Source: Ianthella basta (taxonomy: Eukaryota > Porifera > Demospongiae > Verongiida > Ianthellidae). From it: a stretch of DNA of 64,000 nucleotides. Positions 20,660-31,380 of this stretch are shown in pieces (within the stretch, counting starts at the first letter, position 1; every line of letters begins with the position of its first letter). The DNA lies in the NCBI GenBank assembly GCA_964019415.1, contig OZ025869.1, positions 6,334,882 through 6,398,881 of the forward strand, in the 5' to 3' direction. The translations under genes were made by a program, and so were the position numbers. Under the pieces are notes generated by a model. That model saw only the letters and a list, made by a program, of their open reading frames with translations, was not told where the DNA came from and searched no databases.

Positions 20660-21500
20660 GCTAACAAAATCATATCTCGGGATCTTGGCCCTACCTCTGA
20701 CTCCACCTCGAGTGAACACATTCAGTCTGAAGAATTGGCTTTGTCCTTGGGCAATGTGGGCAGTGATTCTGATAGGTATGCTCTGTGATCTGTTGATATT
20801 ATCAAACCTTACCAAACCAGTATCATAGTAATCATATACCCCCTTGGTCATCATATCTATGTCATATGCCTGTATTTATTATGTAAATTAGTTTTAATAG
20901 CGATTACTTGTGTGAGAACTCATTTTGTATGTTTCCTAATACTTTTGGCTCCCTCATCTCAGATCCAATCACAGAGAAAATTGAGGAGATTTGGAACGAC
21001 GATGAGCACGACATTCTCATTGAGCAGATAGACCCTTTGACTGCACCAATTCCATTGCCAAACACACCAGCTGATTCCTCTGAAAAGTCTATTGGATCTT
21101 TAATTTCATGGCTAACTGGATTTCTAATGCTTTTACAAGCCCAACATTCAGTTTCAGATGCTGTCATCAATGCCATTTTAAAGTTTTAAGTGTTTTTCGG
21201 CGTAGCGTGACTGTTTTCAGATTTTATGGCAAAATTAGCTTCAAGATATGTTGAGGACTGCAATAAAAGATTATTTGACGTATACTGAATTTGTGGTATG
21301 TCCTTCTTGTCACAGACTGTACCGCTTTGCCGACTGTGTTAATTCTTCTGGAAGATATCACACGAGCAACAAGTGTACGTATATTCAGTTTCCTAACCAT
21401 ACACAAGTGAGTAAAAGAAATCCATGGGGCTGCTTGCTTATCAGCCGAATGTGCTCGTGTAGTTTCATACACAGACACAATCAGAATCACAATCACCTAA
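20660..21500 (+). pseudogene. N-terminal part of a large transposase (KDZ/tnp2-like), decayed
   Basis: An exon-like acidic block ends at a GATAG/GTATG donor near 20775. From 20963 the frame reads EIWNDDEHDILIEQIDPL, then ISWLTGFLMLLQAQHSVSDA, and after a stop and a frame change FVVCPSCHRLYRFADC, YIQFPNHTQ and NPWGCLL. This order (acidic segment, hydrophobic helices with H.VSD, CPxCxxLY zinc motif, FPNH) is what I recall from the N-terminus of large cnidarian and sponge transposases related to the CACTA/tnp2 and KDZ groups. Family placement is uncertain. The catalytic part is missing. Confidence 0.45.
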
Positions 21501-21502
21501 TT

Positions 21503-21577
21503 AGAGAGAACTGCAGACAGCCACACTAAATGTGGCTGTTTCGTCCTATTGGGGACTCATCAGTGCAGTGTACTCTC
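21503..21577 (-). ncRNA. Hammerhead ribozyme, canonical type I
   Basis: On the minus strand CUGAUGA is followed by helix II GUCC-CCAAUA-GGAC, then GAAA. Helix III is CAGCCACA pairing over UUUAG with UGUGGCUG (8 bp). The cleavage triplet is GUC, cut before 21515. Helix I pairs ACUGCA with UGCAGU, then a 3x3 internal loop, then AGAG with CUCU. All core nucleotides of the hammerhead are in place. The internal loop in helix I is of the kind that supports loop-loop contacts in natural ribozymes. The sequence was read directly; cleavage is inferred. Confidence 0.88.
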
Positions 21578-21689
21578 AACCCAAGGATTGCTCGTCCATA
21601 AGATATACATTGTGTACAAGTTGGTTTTAAGACTATGGGGAGTTCCTTGCTGGGACAGAACCCACCTGGTGTACTTGGGAGCATACAAG

Positions 21690-21905
21690 ACAGGTCACAC
21701 ACGGCACATACAAAAGGAACACACTGAGGTATACACACGGCACACACAGACTGAGAGGGAATGTGCTGAGGTACACACACGACACAAACAGAGGGAACAT
21801 ACTTAGGTACACACACAGCACACAGCACACATACACAGAGGGAACGGAACGCACTGAGGTACACACATGACACACACAGAGGGAACGCACTGAGGTAGAA
21901 CCACC
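21690..21905. repeat. Degenerate minisatellite (about 50 bp unit)
   Basis: GAGGGAAC.CACTGAGGTA followed by CACACAYGRCACACACA is repeated about five times with variable length. The three frames all stay open on both strands because the unit lacks stops, so the open frames here are not genes. Confidence 0.7.
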
Positions 21906-21989
21906 TGAAGCACCACAGCCCAGAGGAGGGCTCTTGTGGAGATGGCTGCAGCATCATCTCCAGATGCACATGACATGGTTGCAAAAAGG

Positions 21990-22260
21990 AAAGCTATGGA
22001 AAAACAGGCAGGAGTTACCTTATTGTCCAAGTGGCTGATCACAAAACCAGCCTCACCTATGGGGTCGCCAAGCTAGTCATGGATGAAGAGGTGGCTGTGT
22101 GGTTCGTTGATTTCCACGATGTTGTACGGCCACAGAGAGGCTGGACGAATGTGGCGGACCCTTTTTTGTAGCATTGAGTGGAAGCAGAGTAAGTTCAGGG
22201 TCTCCACAAGTTTGAGAGGCAAAACGATTTAGGCTAACTTTGGACGAATGAGAGAATTGA
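21990..22260 (+). pseudogene. Tyrosine-recombinase-like fragment, copy of 41680-41925
   Basis: The DNA matches the gene at 41690-41925 with few changes, over the part reading YLIVQVADHKT, YGVAKLVMDEEVAVWF and VRPQRGW. That gene is described at its own position. Here the reading frame does not continue on either side, so this is a stray fragment. Confidence 0.6.
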
Positions 22261-22401
22261 GCTGAGCTCTGAGGGCCAATCATATTTAAGCTATGAGGGA
22301 CAGCTACAGTATAAGCCTTGCATTTGGTAAGTCCACTGGGACACCAAGCAAGAGATGCCGACCAAGAGCCTGATATCGATCATAGTGGATGATGTTGCAG
22401 C

Positions 22402-23690
22402 CTGTGATGACAGTATTACACTGGTACTGTCTAAACGAGTGAGCCACAAGTCCCTGGTTTCCCAAACTGAGACTATCAGGGGCCAGGGCTATATGAAGGA
22501 CAAGACCCTTTTTTGTTCTGGGAAGGAAGTGAGGTTTGGGCTAGGCACAAAGCCATTGGGGCAGAATGGACTTCATGTAGTTTATTAGTATTCATATCTG
22601 CATTGATTAGTTCATGGAATGTTCTTGCAAGTTCTCCCGGCCTCTCTTTAAATTGTATAGGTGAAGCAGGACATTGTTAAAGATTGTTCAGTGAAGGTGG
22701 TGCCACTCATGGAAGACGTTTATACCTTCTATAATGAGGAGGGTGCAGCAATGGCTGAAGGAAGCTTGCACCTTGAAAGAGAATGGATGGTTTCATGGAA
22801 GGAAAGTGGATGCTGACCACGTAGTGGTATCGAGGCGATTTTTGACAATGGGGTCAGTCTGTATCCGGACCCAATGGAAGAGGACAACATACTATGTTTG
22901 GGACAGTTTGCCCTGTGGAAGAGAAGCCTCACATCCAGAAGGGGTGAAGGGACATCTTCCTGCTCAGAATTGACTGAAGACTTGCCTACAAAACAAGCAG
23001 ATGTCATCCCCTCCCCACCGTCCACCAGGGAGGACTCAGCCCCCCAGGCACTGGCGGCAGCACCTAAGGAAGTGACACTGACTGACCTCACCGACTGATC
23101 CTGACTTGCCTACTTGCTCCAAAGTGACTGAAGACCCCACAGAACAAGCAGATGTCATTCCCTCCCCACTATCCACCAGGGAGGACACAATAACTGCATG
23201 CAGCATTCCTTCAATTACTATATTATAGGTCCACCTACAAGACTGCATGCATATCGGGGAAGGTAATACCAGGTGCTTCCACTGGACCTCAGCAGTATCT
23301 GGATGATGTTGAAAAGGCAAAGAAAGCTATAGCAGTTCTGAAACTGGATACAGCTGCACCAAACGAGATAATATTTGTATGGTGCAAAGGACGAAATGTA
23401 GGCCAGTCCAACTACGTGTCAAATCCGATGCGTGTCTCAGCTGATGGTGGCCTCTCAATGGGGGAAGCACAGGTGATCTTGACCTGGTTGGAACCATTGG
23501 TTCTATCAGGCACGGCAGCAAGGAATAAGAGCAGAATACTCTGGAACACAGAAGGAGAAGCGCCTCATGAGGCTCTACGAGTTCTGTTGATTTGTCACAG
23601 GGCTGTGCCAGGGGGCTTCAGGGGTTGTGGACCCTTAACTATCCAGAGTACCCCACCACATCAAATGCTCTAATGAAGAGGGTGAGACTT
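22402..23690 (+). repeat. Repeat family R, copy A (coding-like, unrecognised)
   Basis: This shares long stretches with 52556-55085 (copy C) and 34607-35160 (copy B). Strings such as SHKSLVSQTET, RGQGYMKD, GGLSMGEAQVILTWLEP and KSRILWN are kept between copies although the frames break often. GGCTTC.GGGGTTGTGGACC ends the shared part. I do not recognise the protein. It may be a decayed multi-copy host gene or an element gene. Copy A carries extra tandem sequence near 22970-23180 (a GAAGAC..CATTCCCTCCCCAC unit present twice). Confidence 0.5.
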
Positions 23691-23708
23691 AGCCGCCTAC
23701 CTCTGGCT

Positions 23709-25298
23709 TGCAAGTTCACCCTAGCCAAATTCCAGTAGTTTGTGTACTCTCCAACAGGAAACTTGATTTGCTTCTATTCCCATTTCTTTCTACCGATGCA
23801 AAGCAAGAGTCGCTTGTCCATGCAGTTCGCATTTCATCATTCGCACCCGTTGATGAAGAATGACAGTTTTACGGTATAGTGTCTTCTGGTTTCCCTTTGT
23901 CACCTGGATAGGTTTTCCCTATAATGGTTGTCATCAAGGAAATCAAAAAAAAAAAGGATGGCTAGCAGGCCATCTGATTAGTTAACTTGAGCATGAGATT
24001 ATGCAAGTAAATGTTGTGGAAGAAAGGGAGCAGAAGTTCAAAGAAATAAGCTTGAAGACAAAGGGAGACGACATGAGGCAGACATTCTGGAGGAAAAACA
24101 CATCTGGAAGAAATGAAGAGGTTGGAAGCAATGAAGCACAGCTACATAACTTTAGCTCACTTTAGTTACTTTTTTGCCTTGCAGATTGCACGTTCTAAAT
24201 ACTTGGCACACACCTTTACCGTTTGGAATAGCACCTCAAGTCTTGGCCGTCATGGACCACATGCAAACAGGTCAAAATTGCTTGCGCTGCCAAAACTGGA
24301 AGAGTGGGAAGTCTAGCCAACATGATGGCATTCATCCAGACAAAGTAGTGTATAAAGAAGTTCTCTTTTAAAAGACACAATTGCACAATTACACAGTTGC
24401 ATACAATACTTGCAAATCAACTGTTTTGAGGCCTGTTTTCATATTAATATTAAATTTCCCATTTATAATACTAATGCTCTTTCCGTCTGTCTGTTGGCCT
24501 GGATTTATCATATTGTATTTATTCAGTACATCAATACACAACCCTACAACATGCTCCAGAAGCATTAGAAGTATTGGCTGTTTCGAAAGCTGCTGTTATA
24601 TCATGCACCACAAAGGATGTCCATCTCAAACTCCATTGATAAACCAGAGAGCAGAGTAACCACACGTCAAGCCCAGACAGATGAATCAGGCCAACCCACA
24701 AACTAAAATACTGCTCCTATTTATACACAGATCATAGTTTTAACTGGTGTAACTGGTTTGACTGGTTATAACAGTTAATTACAAGCTGTCAAACATCTGT
24801 TAACCTGTCACTTCACAGAAACATTACACAGTACATGTGTAACAGTACATAGTTTGCTGTTAGTGTAGGAAAAGCAAATCAAATCATGTCAATTCAAAAC
24901 TCACCTATACTTGCAGTTGATGTAGTGGTGGAGATATTTGAAGCTCTCTCGAATAGAGAAGCATTCTACATCGATTCTACACGTCCAAAAACGCAACATT
25001 GTAACGGTTCCAAAAATGGCTTGTAACAACTCCATAGATGGCAGGCTGATTACAACCCATAATCTCCCAATTTCACATCTGTTCCATTTTTTGGGAATGT
25101 ATCATGTCCAGGGCGTAATTATTGTGGGTACTAGTCCATACCACATAGAATAAGTACCTGTAATTAACACATTGAAAAGTGCATTGTATTGGTTTCGAAG
25201 TTGTGTCTGACTGTCATAATGGAATCAGGAAGTGTGAAAAGTGAATTGTGAGCCATTTTCACTGCGATAATTCATGTAAATTCTGTCTGTACTTCACA
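23709..25298. repeat. Duplicated block, copy 1
   Basis: It starts at AGTTCACCCTAGCCAAATTC and matches 56032-57089 almost base for base. Copy 1 has about 510 bp (24409-24927) that copy 2 lacks. Shared landmarks are a poly-A run after GGAAATC, GAAGAGGTTGGAAGCAATGA, and GAATAGAGAAGCATTC. The block ends at AATTCTGT near 25296. There copy 2 jumps to the segment that starts at 27168 here. No recognisable protein. Confidence 0.75.
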
Positions 25299-25542
25299 GG
25301 CACAAGAGAAGGGAGACCTGATGATCTCAATATCATAGACAGCAAAATGTTCCCGTCACTTCATTGCTGAATGCACTTTTCAGAGAGCTACATTGTAAAG
25401 GTGTGGGAGCTAGCAAGAATCTGCTGCAGTTCATGCATGCGTTATGACTGATTGAAATGGGAACCTGCTTGCATATGTACTTCTTATTGAGACACGGATG
25501 CAGGAGGCACTTTGCGGTGTCCTCAACTGTGAACAGCCTCTT

Positions 25543-26287
25543 TTAGCCCGGTTGTATCCTCAAGAATACTGGCAAGTTGACATCGCCATCATATGGCTCC
25601 GGCTGTCTCTGGTGGATGACATTAAGGTACTTTCTGCAATGACAGGGGACAATACAATGTAACATGCAGATATGAACACATAGGGTGGGGACAATGGCTA
25701 CCGTTATGTGTGTGCATTTTGATTGTACCACATACCCAGTATCTTTCTCATTGCATCCACATCTGTCATCGTAACATCCTCGTCAAGCTCCAATCCCGAG
25801 TCAGATTCTGACTGGCTTTCAGGTTTGGCATCACGCTTCTTTTCTGGTTTTACCAAATTCACAATTGCAACTGGATTGATGTCAAGGGACAGCTCCCTTT
25901 TTAACTCGGACCCTTCTTTTTTCTCTGGAGTCAACAAGGTGGTTCCTGCATTGTCTTCAGATTCACTGCAAAGGGACGAGGTGCTAGCATTGTTTGCATG
26001 TCATGCTAGCTAGCTGGCAACTTCAGTGCATGCATGGTATGTTCTTGTCTGTTAGTTTACTTTTTGCTTCAGATATTTAGCTACAGCTGCTATGTATACA
26101 TCTATGCACTAACCTGTCCAGTGTAATGCAAACAGCCTGACAACAGTCCATGCCACTACTCTCAGTTACATATGTCATAGTGTGTACAAGTGCTTGCAAA
26201 AACTGAATGTAGACTGTATGCAATAGTTTACTTGGATTCGTTTTCCATGCTTGAAGACCATTCCATCTCTCTCTCAGATGACATCAT
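25543..26287 (-). CDS. Small spliced gene, acidic protein, unrecognised
   Basis: Exon 1 runs 26287-26232 (ATG ATG; MMSSEREMEWSSSMENES), donor GTAAAC. Exon 2 runs 25965-25736, preceded by CCCTTTGCAG and ending at a GTATGT donor. The 1-2 join is in frame and reads ESNESEDNAGTTLLTPEK. Exon 3 runs 25633-25543 with NVIHQRQPEPYDGDVN and LPVFLRIQPG before TAA. The 2-3 join is one base out of phase, so either a splice site differs or the copy is broken. The protein would be about 125 residues, charged and rich in Ser, Glu and Asp, with no membrane segment. I recognise no family. Confidence 0.45.
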
Positions 26288-26723
26288 GTGTATGTTGTTC
26301 ACTGATTGGGTGTGATGTAGACAGCGGCAACTACATACGAATGTCGAGCGCTGATATCCACATACTGCTAACGACATTCGACTGTGTGCACTTGAAAGAT
26401 GGAAAGAAGGCAAAAAATTAGTGATCTCTATCCGTTTCAAGTTTGTTCTTCTTGTTTCGTTCATTCGTATCACACATCGAAATAATTTACGCACCTCGAG
26501 CTGACATTTTACTAATAATCATACTTCCGCTTAATATTCGTTATTCCGCTATTTCGTTATTCCGCTATTCCGTATTCCACTATTCTGTATTCCATGTTTT
26601 AAAGACACCCATGATCATCCCTACACCGGCCATGCAGGGCTGCATTGTGATATTATAGCAGACATTGTGGGCATACAGTTCTGACATGCAAGAGCACCAA
26701 TACCAAGCACATATCCACACATA

Positions 26724-26794
26724 GATAGAGAACTGCAGACAGCTACTGAGGGTTGTTTCGCCCTGTTTGGGGCTCTTCAGTGCAGTGTACTCAG
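26724..26794 (-). ncRNA. Hammerhead ribozyme relative, degraded
   Basis: Same family as 21503-21577: helix I strands (TACACTGCA and TGCAGTTCTC) are identical. The core is CUGAAGA (allowed at the variable position), helix II is GCCC-CAAACA-GGGC, followed by GAAA. Helix III has lost most pairs (CAACCC against GUAGCUG), so activity is doubtful. Confidence 0.6.
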
Positions 26795-27062
26795 TACATT
26801 GCACATGCATGTAAGCTGCTATTTTTCGGTAGTTGCTGACTAATCTTTTGAGGAGTGGTGGTTTTTAGAAAAACCATTTGTGTCTGCATGTGCATACACA
26901 AACACAGGGGTGCTACTTACAAGGCAAGGGGGCAACTTTTAATCATCTTTAGGACAGCCTGGCACGTATTGTCACCCTCCCTTCAGATTCATTCTTGACT
27001 ATATATGATAGAATGGAAGAGATAGGAGCGATAAAAGGACAATGAAATAAATAATGTGACTC

Positions 27063-27410
27063 TTAGATGTACATGTCACCATGCAGCAATGCAAGCACAT
27101 AGACACTACACGAACCCAGATGTCCATGATAGGGCTTGGCTCCACACTTCTTGCATTCCTCTGCACAAGTTAAATGGTAGAGACCACTTTCACTGCAGTT
27201 GCTACATCTGACATCTCTTGTTGGTGTCGTCACTCCCTTGTCAGCAAAGTACTCCAGGCAGTTAGCCTTCTGCATCAGCTGTGTCAGTGCTTGCAGCGAT
27301 CTCATGTTGGTTGCCCTGAGCAGCAAAGCGATATTGTAATGAATAGAATTTGCATGCATAAGCATCCCAAAATGGATGTAAAATAATCCACTGATTAACT
27401 ATACGTGAAA
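27063..27410 (-). repeat. Three-copy repeat containing a Cys-rich coding-like segment
   Basis: The part from about 27168 to 27410 recurs at 57089-57325 and 58440-58665. On the minus strand it can encode LLLRATNMRSLQALTQLMQ and KANCLEYFADKGV, then CSNCSESGLYHL. Here the frame runs further into CAEECKKCGAKPYHGHLGSC (two CxxC pairs). This may be an exon of a zinc-binding protein. Copies differ by only a few bases. The repeat abuts the LINE endonuclease in both 27 kb and 57 kb copies. Confidence 0.55.
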
Positions 27411-27484
27411 GGCGCGAACAAAATGGCAGCGGCTAACTGCGCTGGGTAAAAATCGTCTGAAGACAGCGCCGACCGGCCAAGACA

Positions 27485-28050
27485 ATGAGTGCCTCAGAAT
27501 TGGATCTTGGAATGTGCGATCAATGAATGGGAAAGATCGGGAGTTCATTGAAGAGATGAGGAAGTACGATCTCTGTATCCTCGGCATTAGCGAGACGAAG
27601 AGGAAAGGTAGCAGTGCCAGAGACATTGAAGACTACTACGCAATCTACTCGGGAGTGAGCGAGGGCAGGGCGAGAGCGGGTGTAGCTGTGGTCCTTTCAG
27701 AGAGAATGAGAAAGTGCGTAAAGAGTTGGAAGTGCGTAAGCGAGAGAATTGTGGTGGTGAAGTTGAAGGTGGCAAAGAGTGCTACACGTTGGTGCAAGCG
27801 TATGCTCCAACGGACGACAGCAAGAGTGAGGCCAAAGACCAATTTTATGCTGAGATGCAGAAGGTTGTGGGGAATGTAGGAAGAAGGGCGACCTAAATGC
27901 AAGAGTGGGTAGAAATACGGAAGTTTGGGGTGGTGTTCTTGGGTGTCAGAGGGAGGATGCTAGAAATGAGTGGGGAAAGGCTGTTGAGGTTTTGTTCAGT
28001 GAATGAGTTGATGATCACCAACACATGGTATCCACATAAGGACATACATA
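27485..28050 (+). pseudogene. LINE apurinic-type endonuclease fragment, copy 1
   Basis: It reads LRIGSWNVRSMNGKDREF, IEEMRKYDLCILGISETKR and AGVAVVLSERM, then YTLVQAYAPTDDSKSEA and GDLNARVG-like strings in other frames. This is the exonuclease-endonuclease-phosphatase fold at the start of LINE ORF2, closest in feel to RTE-type elements. It has several frame changes. The sequence stops matching copy 2 at 28050, exactly where a Tc1 element begins (CATACATA then CGGTACGTG). No reverse transcriptase follows. Confidence 0.75.
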
Positions 28051-28942
28051 CGGTACGTGTCAAGAAAAAGTTTATGTTCTACGGTTGTAGCAACGCCCGT
28101 ATGTTAACCCGTATTATAAGCGTACGTTTTGCTAGTTACCCCCGTACATACCCCGTACATACAAGTCGCACCCGTTGGCAAACTACGGCTAAGCTACGGG
28201 TATCGTAGGTATTGATAGCAGGAAGTCAGTCCTTCGATGCCATATCTACCCTACATACTTCCCCACAGGTGTAAAAAGTGTTCGAGGTGTATTCCAAGAT
28301 TGTTCTTTGCGTTGTGAGTGATATTTCTCTGGGCCTGTGGCTGTTGCGGCTTCGAGTGTGCCACAGAGACACCCTTGTCCAGTTCCAGCTTCGCTGCGAG
28401 TGTCCGTGCTTGAGGATTCGGTGTTTCAGCGTCAATGGTGTATTCCGACTACGTGAAGCAAAGGATCCTTTTTCTATCACCGCTTGGGGAAGAGTTACAC
28501 GGACATTGCTGACTGCATGTCTGAAGAAGGACACAAAGCCAGCAAAATGGGCATGTACAAGTTCCTCAAGCTGTACCAGAAGACTGGCACTATCCTGCGC
28601 AGACCAGGGAGTGGCCAAGCTTCGAAGATATCCGCAGCAGCGAAGCAAATCATCGATGAACAGATGAAGAAGGACGACGAATCCACTGGAATGGAGCTAC
28701 AGAAAATCCTTGTAAAGAATGGCATCATAGTCAGCGCAAGGACAGCCTTGAGATGGAGACACCAGTTAGGCTGGACATCTAAGAGTACAAGCTATTGCCA
28801 GATGATAAGAGATATCAACAGAGAAAAAAGACTGGCATGGGCACGCCAACACAAGGACTTGACCTTCGAAGATGTTATATACATGGACACTCTATGCACT
28901 GCCATACCCTATCCTTCCTTACAGTGGCCAACAGCTGAATGA
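28051..28942 (+). mobile_element. Tc1/mariner element, 3'-truncated
   Basis: It interrupts the LINE copy at a TA (28049-28050). The transposase starts at ATG 28435 (MVYSDYVKQRILFLSPLG), changes frame near 28485, and goes on as KSYTDIADCMSEEGHKASK, MGMYKFLKLYQKTGTI, LRRPGSGQASKISA (paired helix-turn-helix) and GWTSKSTSYCQMIRDIN. It ends abruptly after FEDVIYMD, at the first catalytic Asp, so the DDE core is missing. Right end not found. It is related to the copy at 36881-37874. Confidence 0.75.
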
Positions 28943-29287
28943 ATTGCGTAAGTGCATGCAATGTAGCATTTCATTATCTTTTGGTATGGCCCGTCACTTG
29001 AACCTGACCCACCTGCTTTATCGTATCACGAGTTGCTGTGTATGCTGTATATATGTAAATATTTAAGTTCTTTACACTTTTACTGTACCTTGGCATCAGC
29101 CTTACCACATCACTTTCAATGCAATCAAAAATAATAAGTGCACCAATTGCTTTTACTACGGTGAACAAAAGTGAAAGAGATGTAATTAAAAAAATGTGTT
29201 GTATCCATCTGAATAAAGTAACAATATAAGGCTTTTCAAATATATACATGCAGTGAAGTATATAATATGAAGGCAAAAAGCCTGTGT
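28943..29287. other. No gene recognised
   Basis: Short AT-rich stretch between the truncated Tc1 and the 3' end of the BEN-like gene. It may hold the 3' untranslated region of the latter. Confidence 0.4.
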
Positions 29288-31110
29288 TCACAACTTTCTA
29301 AGTCTCTTGCAAACCTGTGCCAGGGCCTCCTGGGCAGTTGTCCACTTCCGTTCAAATTCCTCGGGACAAACCCAGAAACGTGGAAACTGCCTGAATAATG
29401 TAACTTTGAGCAGGTTCAGCTCCACTTGTGGCAAGGCTGGAAGATCACACCAGCCTCTAGGGGTGCACCGTTTCAACACAGCGTCGCCAAAAATGGCTTC
29501 CCTCGCCAACTTCACTGCTAGTTTTCCGATCTTGCATTCCACCCTCAGGCTGGAGTACTCTTGCAGCACATCAGCAATTGGCTTTAGTACCACTTTATTT
29601 ATTGCTGATGATGGTAATTAATCAAATTTGGGGTTGGTCACAGCAATGACACGTGGCATTGGTATATCCAGAGGTGAGTTGGCATTCACAGGAGCTGGAG
29701 ACTGATAGCTGGAATTTGGCAAGAGCATCTCCGGATCTGGTCCATCGATGAAACATTGAGAGGGCTGATGGTAGTCTTGCCGTAGGGATATTTCTATTTC
29801 ATCAAGCACAGAATCAGGCAATGGCAGAAGTGGCATCTGCCCACTCGGCTGAGAAGATGGCAGAGATGGAAGGGCATCTGAGCACTCAGCTGAGGAGAAG
29901 GGAGAGATGGAGGGGGCATCTGACCACTCGGCTGAGAAGATGGCAGAGATGGAGGGGGTATCTGACCACTTGGCTGAGGAGACGGGAGAGATGGAGGGGG
30001 CATCTGACCACTCGGCTGAGAAGATGGCAGAGATGGAGGGGGCATCTGAGCACTCAGCTGAGGAGACGGGAGAGATGGAGGGGGGGCATCTGACCACTCG
30101 GCTGAGATGGAGGGGGTATCTGACCACTTGGCTGAGAAGATGGAGGGGGTATCTGACCACTTGGCTGAGAAGATCGCAGAGATGGAGGTGGCATCTGGTC
30201 ATTGGCCTGAGAAGATGGCATAGATGGAGCTGGCGCCTGGTCATTTAGCTGGGAAGATGGTAGTGGTGCTGGTGGCATTTGCACTGTGGACACGCTATTC
30301 TGGATATGTTGCTTCAGCTCATTCGACACGTCTTCAACTTTCGTGTGCAGCTCAGCCATCGTCTTCTCCCTTTTAGGACAGTTCTTAACAGAAGCTTCAC
30401 ATCTTTGCACATTTCATCTTGAGCTGTAGTTGCTTGAGTTTCCCAGTCAAAGTCTGCAATGTCAAGTATGACTCCGGTAGGCACTGGTGGCACCGGTGGG
30501 CAGCTTTCTGTAGTCTTCTTATTGCACCTTTCCTTTTTTGCTGGCTCATTTTCTGCAGCTGACTCCACTGTGTTTGTGTTCACATCTGACAGTGCCACCC
30601 GTTTCTTCGATTTTTTTGTCTTTTTTTGCTTTGGCTCATTCTCGGCAGCTGACTCCACAGTGTTTCTGTCCACTTCTGACAGTGCCACATGTTCGTAAGG
30701 AATTAGACCAATTTCTCTCAGGCAAGATAGTGACTCTGAACAGCACGGAACAGCTTCCTTCTTCAACCTCTGACAATGGGAAGCAGAGTACTCTGACATT
30801 GGCTTCCTGTGCTTCTTGGTTCCAGTGTGAGGTACGTTCTCCAAATCAGATGATGCCACTCCAATGCAAACACGAACAACATAAAATTAATATGCATGCA
30901 TGCAAAACAGTTCTGTGACTGAGAGACCAGAAGCAAATAAACCATTCGACCCATAGCACCTTAGATACACAATGTCACGAAGTATGAAGCACATACCAGT
31001 GGGACAGTCAGATTGTGTTTTCTCTCTTTCCAAAGCAGTCACCTTGTTAGTAAGCTCTCTCACTTGCTTTTGAAGAGCAACATTAGCCACATCAGCATCT
31101 TCAATTGGGA
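29288..31110 (-). pseudogene. BEN-domain-like gene, copy 2 (minus strand)
   Basis: Order along the minus strand: a coiled-coil exon (VALQKQVRELTNKVTALERE) ending at a GTATGT donor near 31000; an exon from about 30859 with a tandem VALSEVDRNTVESAAENEP / VALSDVNTNTVESAAENEP pair and PTGVILDIADFDWE; a frame change; a Pro/Ser/Gln tract with a repeated QPSGQMPPPSLPSS unit (29800-30250); another frame change; then the C-terminal domain CKIGKLAVKLAREAIFGDAV, CTPRGWCDLPALPQVEL and FERKWTTAQEALAQ with CKRLR. The C-terminal layout fits a BEN domain, a DNA- or protein-binding module. It matches the gene at 62245-63963 closely. Two frame changes suggest a dead copy. Confidence 0.6.
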
Positions 31111-31116
31111 CTGTTC

Positions 31117-31380
31117 CTACTGGCTACAATACTGTGCCCTTCCATGTCCTCCTGTCTTCAGTTTGAGGAAGTGAGGATAGTATTTGTAGCAATCTGCTAG
31201 CTTCTGATGATGATTGGGACTATAAGTTAAGTTCAAGCAGAGAACAGCACCAATTTCAGCAATCCACTTTCGCACGTTTGCCTCCATTGGATCAGTGCCA
31301 CATCTATGGACTAGTTCCTCGAACACTTGGCTATAGAGAAGAAGACTACGATGAACAGGGGTAACCACACCTGTGTATTA
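31117..31380 (-). other. Unrecognised coding-like block
   Basis: A minus-strand frame reads YSQVFEELVHRCGTDPMEAN, VRKWIAEIGAVLCLNLTYSP and LADCYKYYPHFLKLKTGG. Composition looks like real protein rather than a random frame. I do not recognise a family and find no clean splice to neighbours. Confidence 0.35.

Noticed and set aside
21549-22042. Overlapping open frames on both strands
   Set aside because: They lie in the degenerate 50-bp minisatellite and have Cys-Val-Pro repeats only.
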